This document shows positions 54,103 through 62,465 of a stretch of DNA of 64,000 nucleotides, piece by piece (within the stretch, counting starts at the first letter, position 1; each line of letters starts with the position of its first letter). This DNA is from Folioceros fuciformis (taxonomy: Eukaryota; Anthocerotophyta; Anthocerotopsida; Anthocerotales): contig JBNGIO010006161.1 in NCBI GenBank assembly GCA_049999805.1, forward strand, positions 62,001 through 126,000, written 5' to 3'. The position numbers and the translations under genes were made by a program. The notes below the pieces were generated by a model. It was not told where the DNA came from and did not search any database. It was given only the letters and a program-made list of their open reading frames with translations.

Positions 54103-55641
54103 TCATGACCACACCCCACGGTATTCCTTGAATGTATGTGGAATAGGAGACCAAATTGCAACCTCGCCTTCGGTCACCGTTCGTAGCCGGGGCTTCCATA
54201 ACCTGCACCTATTCCTGCGGAAGGCCGGCAGCTTTGGTAGTTGATACGCAGTATTTTGCTTGCTATCACCTGCAAGTTTTTTCCTGTTGTGCCTACCGCC
54301 GGCGCCCGCATTTTCATCTTCGTTCAGTATGGGGGTCTCGCCGCCATCCGTGGACGTCGGGGTCGGTACAACAGCATCGCTCACCACTGTCGCGGATGAT
54401 TCAATTGTCTTGACGACAGACACCTCTGTTGAAACGCGAACAACCTCTGGTTCCCGAGCTGGAGAGCGCATTTTCAAATGATCTCGAAGCTTCAGACGAG
54501 GGGGCCTGCCTGGTGACCTCTGTGTCGGCCTCTCCAACTCAACCACAGGAGTGTTGCTGGCCTCACAATCAATTTTTCTTGCTGGCAACGACTTTCCCCA
54601 GGACCCTTCAAGACTAATGACGGGGGCTTGACCCATGTTGTAGCCCCACTGAGCTCGGGCTATGCCATTGCTCATGCATGTGGCCAACTCCGGTTTCAGT
54701 CTTCTCCGCTCCAGACAAGCTTGCTCCTCCGGGAGCAGAAAGGGATCCAAACGTATCTCAAACAAATCTGGTGAGCATTCCACAGGCACTCTTGAGATAC
54801 AGTTCTCCAAACTCATCTTAACTTCCTGTTTCCGCTTCTCAGGGGACCACACATCCAACGGTTCGAACAAATACTGCTGGTTATCCTCAAGGATCAGGTC
54901 CTGTAGAGATTTGCTCTCACGGACAGGCTCAACAACAAGGTCCTGCAGTGTTTTGAAATCACGAACAGGCTCGAAGATGTAGTCCTGCAGTCTTTTACCA
55001 TCACGGGTAGGCCATGCTGAGAAACCACGGTGAGCTTTCCAAGTTGGCAAAGAAAGCTCAAAACTACAGTCTCGTTGAACGTCCTGTTCATGCACACCAT
55101 CTCCGTGCGTACGGTCCCTGCCTAGCCCATGGGTCTGTTGATTCACTGCTGGGGACATGAAATAACCAGGAAACCGCTCCTCTGGCAATGGTGCCACGCT
55201 ACTCTCTAACCTGGAAGATGCATCGTCCATAACAGAATCCAGTAAGCTATCGCTTGACGGTCGGGTCAACGAAGTCACCTTCACAGAATCCACCCTTGTA
55301 GTAATCGCCTGCGGACTTAGCGGTGGAACACCAAACTTGCCTGACATCAAGATCTGTGAATTTTGCGAGAGCGTCTCAAACAACTCGATCTTTGATCTTA
55401 CAAAAGATGAGTAATGAAAGAGATCCTCGTCAAACCCATAATTCCCAAGCGGGCTTGAGCCTTGGCCAGTTACGCCTGCCGTGTTGGTGGGCCCATGCAA
55501 TGCATCACCCTGTACCAGATAGTTTTGCTCACTGCTTTCCCATCCGTTCTCTTCTTGCAGCCATTGCTCCATCTCCTCATCTCCAGACACACGTAAGCCA
55601 TCCTTCACCTCGTTGATAGATACTGTTACCCCCTTCGTCAC
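54103..55641 (-). CDS. Unknown protein with repeated LQDxxxEPVR motif (last exon)
   Basis: A 1.5-kb open exon whose upstream border looks like an AG acceptor (TAG directly precedes a GTG at 55641). The true start therefore lies in an unseen 5' exon or at the internal ATG at 55573. The protein is about 510 residues, Ser/Glu-rich and mostly disordered. It contains a threefold repeat: KRLQDYIFEPVRDFKTLQDL, VVEPVRESKSLQDLILEDNQ and QYLFEPLDVWSPEKRK. It also has a basic patch (PGRPPRLKLRDHLKM) resembling an AT-hook-like segment and an Arg/Lys-rich end (KLPAFRRNRCRLWKPRLRTV). I do not recognise the family. The composition is consistent with a nuclear regulatory protein, which is only a guess. Confidence 0.6.
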   Translation of the reverse strand: MTKGVTVSINEVKDGLRVSGDEEMEQWLQEENGWESSEQNYLVQGDALHGPTNTAGVTGQGSSPLGNYGFDEDLFHYSSFVRSKIELFETLSQNSQILMSGKFGVPPLSPQAITTRVDSVKVTSLTRPSSDSLLDSVMDDASSRLESSVAPLPEERFPGYFMSPAVNQQTHGLGRDRTHGDGVHEQDVQRDCSFELSLPTWKAHRGFSAWPTRDGKRLQDYIFEPVRDFKTLQDLVVEPVRESKSLQDLILEDNQQYLFEPLDVWSPEKRKQEVKMSLENCISRVPVECSPDLFEIRLDPFLLPEEQACLERRRLKPELATCMSNGIARAQWGYNMGQAPVISLEGSWGKSLPARKIDCEASNTPVVELERPTQRSPGRPPRLKLRDHLKMRSPAREPEVVRVSTEVSVVKTIESSATVVSDAVVPTPTSTDGGETPILNEDENAGAGGRHNRKKLAGDSKQNTAYQLPKLPAFRRNRCRLWKPRLRTVTEGEVAIWSPIPHTFKEYRGVWS

Positions 55642-56334
55642 CTACAACAAACAAGGCCACGGCATTAGCTCACCACGGCGACTGGACGGACCATAGTTCT
55701 TCTACTCCTCGCTACAGCTTCCCATCGGCCAATTCGAGAGTTGAGAAGCTTCCTCAGACACAACTAGGCATATCGTCATAACAAGCTCAGCAGAAGCATG
55801 GTGAAGATTCTCGTCGGACGTTGGGCCAATGTCATGGACAAGGAAACAGCCGCCAGAGGTGGCGAAGGAGGGAGAGGGGAGACGGACAATGAGCGACTCT
55901 AGCCAATTCGTACTAGTCTGCTCAGAAATTGGAACAGTTTATCTTCACCAGTCTCCGAAGAACTCCGATCCGCTATAACGAAAGAATATTTGGAGTCATC
56001 ACTGCAGACGGACACTAGTTGCCGTTGATCAGGCTCTCGAAAGACAACAAGAACTCAGTGCGAATCCGCTGACTTCCACAGGACTTCTCCTTAACTTTAG
56101 CTAGATAGACCAGCGGTGCGTAGATTGAAAATAGGAACAACATCCGCCAAACCTGTTCGTTAGCACGTGCATTCTTGAAAGCCTGCGCATAGCAACATTC
56201 CAGTCTCGCAGATTGCGGATTCCCGTCTCTCCCACGCACGGATACTTGGCCGACACAGCCCACTCCCGACATCTGCAAAGGATCTCCCCCTTCACACGTC
56301 TGGCCTTGGCAATCACCGACCGGATACACCTTGC
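55642..56334. other. Intergenic region, possible 5' exon of the unknown protein
   Basis: Holds whatever upstream exon joins the acceptor at 55641, and the 3' flank of the PADRE gene. No confident exon found. Confidence 0.35.
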
Positions 56335-57279
56335 TCATAAAAGAGCCTTTAGAACCAGCCACTCCCGGCGACGGAAGCTCTGCACACTGACATACCATGC
56401 CACGCTCGTCGTCAACGGACTGTTCATCCCTCGACACCTCAACTCCTGTCTCCACCTCCATATCAAGCTGACACCTTCGAACACATATCCCTGTAGTCTT
56501 ACCTCCACAAGAAGCACGCTGCTACTCTGATCCGCAGGTGCGCTGCTTTCCCTCCCTCCCTTCCCCGGGAACTCTTTCTTCCTACCATCCGGACGGCCAC
56601 AGCCAGCGAGCTTCCCTCCAACTTTCGGCGACGGTCTCCTCCTCGCAACAACGGCCTCATCCACCCGCCCCCGCTGCTTCCCCTGCAACCGGCTGCTGCG
56701 GCTCGGAGTCCTCCCTCCCGCGCCCCGTCGAGGTGAGTATCGGAGCCTCGGACTCCCCCGAACCTTGGGACTCCCAACACAAGAAGCTCTCGCCTTGTGC
56801 CATTTCGGAACAGCGGCCTCCCGCTTCCCGTCCCTCTCCTTCCCAGCCGCTCCCGCGCCAGATCTCGCACCTTTCCCAGCCCCAGCCACAGCCACAGCCA
56901 AGGCACCGGGCCTGCACTCCCGCATAGCCTTGGGGCACACCGATTCCGATACCGACTCATCCGCAGCGCTGCTCTTCACCCTACTCCTCTTCGTCAGCAT
57001 CGGGGGAACCCCCATCCCGTACTTCCGCCGCAAGCTCGCCACCGTCCGATAAGGCAACAGCAGCACCTTCCGCCCCGGCATCAACAGCACCTCAGGAGCA
57101 AGGACGGCGGGCTTGCTGGACTGAAAGATATCCGGCAAAGCCACAAAATGGCGAGGATTCCGCCTCATCACCTCATCCACCGTCACGGTGTGGTAGTACC
57201 GCTCTACACGCCCTCCTCGATGCACGACTTTCACCGCCGGCGGCAAGGTGGCCGCGGACCTGGATCCACTCTGTCCCAT
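56335..57279 (-). CDS. PADRE (DUF4228) domain protein
   Basis: A frame of 314 residues from ATG 57279. It starts MGQSGSRSAATLPPAVKVVH, then RGGRVERYYHTVTVDEVMRR, NPRHFVALPDIF and the later half EVLLMPGRKVLLLPYRTVAS with LRRKYGMGVPP. The N-terminal MG, the GGRVERY block, the VMRRNPRHFVA block and the P-G-KYLLLP-like block define the plant DUF4228/PADRE family, implicated in stress and pathogen responses. A possible N-myristoylation site (Gly 2) is present, as in many members. The middle is low complexity, rich in Ala, Gly, Arg and Ser. The C-terminal 60 residues (after SSVLLVEVRLQGYVFEG) do not look like the family and may be read-through of an intron. The long frames on the opposite strand are shadows. 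Confidence 0.72.
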   Translation of the reverse strand: MGQSGSRSAATLPPAVKVVHRGGRVERYYHTVTVDEVMRRNPRHFVALPDIFQSSKPAVLAPEVLLMPGRKVLLLPYRTVASLRRKYGMGVPPMLTKRSRVKSSAADESVSESVCPKAMRECRPGALAVAVAGAGKGARSGAGAAGKERDGKREAAVPKWHKARASCVGSPKVRGSPRLRYSPRRGAGGRTPSRSSRLQGKQRGRVDEAVVARRRPSPKVGGKLAGCGRPDGRKKEFPGKGGRESSAPADQSSSVLLVEVRLQGYVFEGVSLIWRWRQELRCRGMNSPLTTSVAWYVSVQSFRRREWLVLKALL

Positions 57280-58265
57280 TCCTCTTGCTCGTCCCTGCCT
57301 CCTCCTCCTCCTCAGGCAACCATGCCCGGGCTTCCGCTTCTCCTTTTGCTACTGCTCCTCGCAGCCAGCGGTGGCATCTGCCTGGTGCGGACCCGGCCTG
57401 GGAGTGAGGATCCAAGGAGAAGAGGAGGCAGGAAGGCGTCCGCCTCCTCCCGCTCCTCCTCGCACGCATCACCGCTTCCCGCTGGCAGCTCCGGCCGCGC
57501 TAGGGACGGTGGCCACCGCGGGCCATGGCCATATTCCATGTGCGTGGCAGGGCTTGTCGGGATGTCCCGCCCTCACAGCCAGCGCCTCGCATCTCCCGAT
57601 GCCTTTGAACTCTTCTCCCCGTGGCCCCGACACAGCCATCTCCCCCTTGTTTGGCCGTTTCCACGCATCGGCCTTGGGCCACGAGCTCGGCCACTGGTGG
57701 GCCTGCCAACCAGAAGTCTCCAGCCTCTGATAATCCCCGATATCCTTTGTACAGGCCTGTAGATATTTTTATGGTTCCATATCCTGCCCACCTCATCACC
57801 AGAAGCACGCAAGCGCAAGCCTCCCACAACCAAATTGTCATGAACGACTAGACTTTAATAAGGGTTTTAAACCTTTTGCTCAAAAGGATTTTGTCGGAAC
57901 CTCGCACCCTGGGTGGTGAGGGTATGGGTCCGACTCCTCCCCCCTCCATACACTCCTGACTATGAGTAATAGATGTACAAATTTTTATTTTCTAAGCAAA
58001 GGCCCACAGATATGGGTGTGGGCAGGTTTGGGAGGGAGGGAGACCTGGGTGCTTTGCTGTTCGGTCTGCAGACTGCTGACATTCCACAGGGGTGGGACTC
58101 TTGGGTAGTGAAGAACGGGTGCCTTAATGAACCAGTTAACGTTGGCTGTGTTGGCACGTTATGTTACCAAACTGGATGGCAACAGGATGACAGTTGCAAT
58201 AAGCTTTACACATAAGTATGCACAGGTCTTCAACAATACAACACCTGCCTCTCCCAAGTGCATCC
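57280..58265. other. Intergenic region
   Basis: About 1 kb upstream of the PADRE gene and downstream of the E3 gene. The GC-rich part near 57290-57700 yields long shadow frames only. I see no RNA gene. Confidence 0.4.
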
Positions 58266-61020
58266 TTATTGCCCTTGAATACGACAGAGAGAGCAGCCGA
58301 GGCATGACTCTTCGCCATTTGGGGCATGCTCGATCAGCAAAGGGCAGTGCTTAGGGCCTTTACATTTAATAATTCCCTGCTTCAGATCGATACCTCTCTC
58401 TCTCGTACGGTGACAAGCGTTACAAAAGTGAGTGGTTCCATAGCAAAAAAAAGTAGCCACGGAACAGCAATACCTGCACTTGTACTCCATATAATCAGTG
58501 CCATGGTTTGCTACCTTACATTTCCCCTTGCCAACAAGGGCAGCAGAACAGCCGCCACACATAAGCTCGCTTGGATTATAACCGCTTCCCCTGCACAGTC
58601 AGACACCATCAGCACAAACTTGCCAGCAAGTTCAGAATATCTTGAACCCATCCAAAGAAACTCATGTGCTTTGCTCAGCACATACCGTTCGTTTCTCGCT
58701 CTGCAGTCGCGCATACCACCAAAATACGGTTCCTTACACTTGTAGCAGACGTAATACTGGTAATTCTTCATGGCATCAGTGACCGACTTCTCGGCTCCTT
58801 CTGCGCTCGCCTTGCCTGCCCTCGATTGCTCTGCCTTCAACTTTAAAAGCTTTGATGAAGCTTTGCTCTTGCGCCGCCCTTCTTCCGTTCGCTCAAGCCT
58901 GAGCCTCTCTCCTAACTTTTGACTGACCTGCACAGCCATATGTCTGAAGCTCAGGATCTCTTTGCATCATGTGACCAGGTATTTGCTTCACCGAGAACGT
59001 GAACAGGAACATCCGGGATAACAAGCCCCACCTGCAATCTTAGTTGCTCATGCTTCCACGAGTGAGGCTGCAAACTTGGATGTTCCATGGCTTGTGAACA
59101 TTGTGGACACTCAAGGAAACCGAAGCTGATTTCGGGGCCTGGAAACCCCTCATCAATCTTCCTCTTTGCACATTGTGAGTGCACCACATGTCCACAGGTC
59201 AGGAGTATGGCAGGTGCTCGCCTAATAGGATCCACCATACATACAGCACACAAGTCGTCCCCAGATGTCAAGACCTTCTGACCAGCACATGGATTTGAGT
59301 GACAGCCATCCTGTTGAAGGTCGGAAAAATACGTCCCATCAGGTGTCGGACATGCAAAAGAGTGTACAAAAGAGTCGTGGATCCGCATACTCACCTCTAG
59401 ACAGGGAAGGCAGGTACGTTCTGCTCGAACTCCTCCACAGCGATGCCCACATTCCAATATCCGAGAGCATGAAAGCTTCAGCATCTTCCGACAGTCTTTT
59501 CCAGAGCAAACAGCAGAAGCAATATTCTGCACCTTCACTAGTTCTGTCTTCTCCACGCACCAGGCAATATCCACGTCACTCCTTTCCAGCTCGTCCCTAA
59601 GGTGTTTAACAGACATGGACTCCAGCTTACGGATTCTCAGACTCTCAGAACTAGAAGAACGAACAATTCCCTCACAAAAGATGCACTTCACAGCTGACAT
59701 CTCCTCCTCATACTGCTCACAGGTCTTCCCCTCGTGGTAGGGCTTTCTTAAACATTTGCCACAAAAATCAACTGTGCACATAGGGCAACGAAACCGATTT
59801 ACAGCCTTGTGACGCAAGGCAACTTTAGAAAGGTGAATCCCACCGTTGTCTGGAGCCTGAGTTTGAGGCAACTCGCCAGCAACCTTCTCTATAAAGATTC
59901 CACATCCTGGGCAGTGTACAAAAGAGGTACTCCGGTCCAGAAATTCTCTACTGGCCTTGTCCTCCCATTTCCCGAAAGCCTCAGGAGCTACACTCTGTGC
60001 GTCTAAGAGGTTCAAACTACCACCACAGCCAGGAGTGGGGCATGTTATCCATTCGAAGGCAGCAGAGCTGGAAGATGCTTCTGCATGTTGTCCATTGGCA
60101 CCAGAAGCTGTAGCTCCAGATCGTGAAGATTGGTTGGAATCACTTCCGCAAGCGCTTTCCAGAGTGGCAACAATATGTTGCCGTAAACAAGGAACACAGC
60201 AGAGACACGTACAACTCAGCGTGGCGCCAATCAAAGCGATCGATAAACTCTGGCGACAATGATCACATGTAAATTCTGCATCCGCCATCTCTTCATCCGA
60301 TAGATAGACGACTTCCGGAAGCTTGTCACCATCCTGCAAAGTGATGACTTCCGGAAGCTTTTCATCATCCTGCAAAGTGATGACTTCCGGAAGCTTGTCA
60401 TCATCCTGCAAAGCGATGCCTTCCGGAAGGTTTTCACGACGTTGAGATGATTCTGGAAGCCCTCCATCATGCAGAGATGATTCCGGAAGCTCTCCATCAC
60501 GTGAAGGTCTTCCCCCCACCTCGTCCTTCGCATTCGCAAGCTCTTCATTACGTAAGAGTATGACCCCCGCTTCCGCCTGACCGTAATGACGCTTACGATT
60601 CACGCCCACTGCGCCTGCGGAATCTGAAGGTGGTGAATCGACTCGGTCCGGATGCAAACGTACATCCTTCCAGCCCGAAGACGGCATGCGCAAGGTGGAG
60701 AGAGAGCTCTGTGTGGCGCATTCCCTATCAGGCCGACTGCAGAGAGACCCCATCTCACACCCGGTATAAGAATCCACTTCACCTACCCCTTCTGCATTTG
60801 AAGACAGTCTACCTGTGTCAGAGGAACAGGAGCCAAAGCTCGTACCCCCGGCCCTGGGAGGGGCATCAGCTAAAAAGAACCCGGTGGCAGTGTCTCCATC
60901 CTCATCCTCGTACTCATCCCTCACAAACGTCAGCTGCGAACGTACGCTCTTCTTGTAGACCTCACTCGGATGCTGCAATTGTTGAACTACAGCTTCACCT
61001 TGAAGGTAAAGCCAGTCCAT
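58266..61020 (-). CDS. RING-Cys-relay (MYCBP2/PHR-type) E3 ligase fused to RING/IBR-like region
   Basis: ATG at 61020. The N-terminus is acidic and disordered, with repeats DKLPEVITLQD. A Cys-rich region follows: CDHCRQSLS with LSCTCLCCVPCLRQH (divergent RING1-like), ITCPTPGCGGSLNL, then an IBR-like pair CPGCGIFIEK and FRCPMCTVDFCGKCL. Next are CSGKDCRKMLKLSCSRILEC and CGHRCGGVRAERTCLPCLE. The RING reads DDLCAVCMVDPIRRAPAILL, CGHVVHSQCAKRKID and GPEISFGFLECPQC. The tandem-cysteine part reads NYQYYVCYKCKEPYFGG, CRARNERGSGYNPSELMCGG and HGTDYMEYKCRYCCSVATFF, then CYGTTHFCNACH. This follows human MYCBP2's C-terminus, with counterparts of relay Cys4520, Glu4534, Cys4572 and His4583. Introns: 59311-59394, 58591-58685 and one near 58950 not resolved. 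It likely transfers ubiquitin, possibly to Thr/Ser by ester bonds; activity is inferred. Confidence 0.87.
60290..60580 (-). repeat. 42-base in-gene tandem repeat encoding SIM-like motifs
   Basis: Within the first E3 gene, units encoding KLPEVITLQDDE are repeated about four times, with weaker relatives upstream. The hydrophobic core (VITL, VVYL, VILL) followed by acidic residues is a SUMO-interaction-like pattern. The DNA unit (CTTCCGGAAGCTT, CATCCTGCAAAGTGATGA) is highly conserved between copies. Confidence 0.8.
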
Positions 61021-61849
61021 GAGATCCACAACAAACGAATAGCATGTTCAAAATACAGTGTCTTCCCTTTGACCTCTTCCACTCAAACAGATGCTGCTTT
61101 CCATACTCTCCCTAAGCTACTAGGTTTCCCGCTAACACGGCCATAAACGGAAGTTCCCTACTCCAGCTTCCTGCAGGTTCGGGTTCTTGCTGGTGCTTGC
61201 CTGCTCGAATTATCGTAAACTTTCGGCTCCGTGATGCTCTTCGCATACTGGTGACCAAATGCAGCTAACCTCCACTCCAATCCCCGAATTCGGCTCCCAA
61301 GCTCAACAATTCCAAGCCCTAGATGCCGCTATTACACATTCTCGGCCAGTTGACACAACATAAGAAAACTGAAGTGATCCTCCTCATGAGATGCAATCAG
61401 CGAAAATGGCAACATGCAAGACAGGCGGGCTGAGGCTACTGCATCGCCACAGTAGGAGAAGGAGGATTCTACATACGTCCGCTGAGGACGGATTTTCCCG
61501 TCATGTCGACTTGGTACCTGGTTCACATCGTCGCGCCTACTAATTCGGAGGGTGGTTCCCAAGCGTGGGATAAGACCGCGTCAGTCGGTCTAAAAACTCC
61601 TCCTACCAATTTGAAGTGCGTTTCCGGGCGGTACTTAGGGCCGCAACACATGTACTGGAAAAATCTTCCTGTCCTGTAACAAGCGAAAATGAGCGGCTAC
61701 GGCATCTTCCATCGTCTCTCACGATCCAAGTTCGTCTCAACGGGAATTCACCCAGGCAACTCTAATTTGTGCGTCTCTTGAAAAGAACAACAGTGAGGGG
61801 GGATTCCCTTGTGGCGCCACGAGTTATGGTCTCACGGGCGCTTAAGCGC
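61021..61849. other. Intergenic region upstream of first E3 gene
   Basis: Promoter side of the E3 gene. No other gene or repeat is supported before the PPR relic begins at about 61850. Confidence 0.4.
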
Positions 61850-62400
61850 AGAGCACACACACATCTTGGGGTGCCATATCTTTGCCCCCGTTTGCATGTG
61901 AAGGGAATATAGGAGTGGCCATGAAAGTGTTCACAGATTGGTGAACGGAGCCAAATGCCTTCATGTGGTGTACACATGTCACGCATGTGCGAAGCATGGG
62001 AGATCTAATGAGGTCATGCAACTGCACCAAGTTCCTTGCGATGTGGATACAGTTCAAGTGTTCGTAACTGACCTTGAAGCTTGCGCACTGGCTGTCTACT
62101 TGTAGTCTGACAGAAGAGTGCACTTTGACCTGCTGGACAGTAGTAGTGGTAATCCTCTTGGCTTAACTTGGCTTGTATCTTTGCTTCTGCCAGGTGGATG
62201 GCAAGCAACTTGAAGTAAAGTGACGATGCTCAGCTGGGCCATGTGTCCAGCAAAGGCTCGGACTGTGCATGTTCAGCTTGCAATTGGCTGCAAGAAAGTA
62301 GTGACCTGGACGGAGCTGATTAGTCATGCACGCATGCCCAGCAGCGACTCGGCCAAGAGTGTGTGTTACGTGTGGAGAGATCAAGATGAAGACGTTTACT
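61850..62400 (+). pseudogene. Decayed WW-type PPR fragment between the two E3 genes
   Basis: Reading shifting frames recovers successive parts of a WW-type PPR protein. EWAMKVFTDW with an internal stop, then TEPNAFMWCT, correspond to QEAMDVFTGVGNPDAFMWSS. VQVFVTDLEACALAV corresponds to HVFVAALQACAR, and RRVHFDLLDSSSG to QRVHADLLASGVEPD. ARTVHVQLAIGCKKVVTWTE with LISHARM corresponds to ARRVFDGLVVKDVVTWTTLI. At least two frameshifts and a stop show it is dead. It covers the first two modules only, like the relic at 35926. It lies in the spacer of the tandem E3 genes on the opposite strand, so it may mark a duplication breakpoint. Confidence 0.7.
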
Positions 62401-62465
62401 TCTCTTACAATTTTGGACTTTTTTTCTTGGGGGAGGGAAGTTGGGCCAGAACAATAGTCTACAGT

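Noticed and set aside
56797-57762. 321-residue plus-strand open frame, Pro/Ser/Leu rich
   Set aside because: GC-rich shadow of the PADRE gene and its upstream DNA; no domain.
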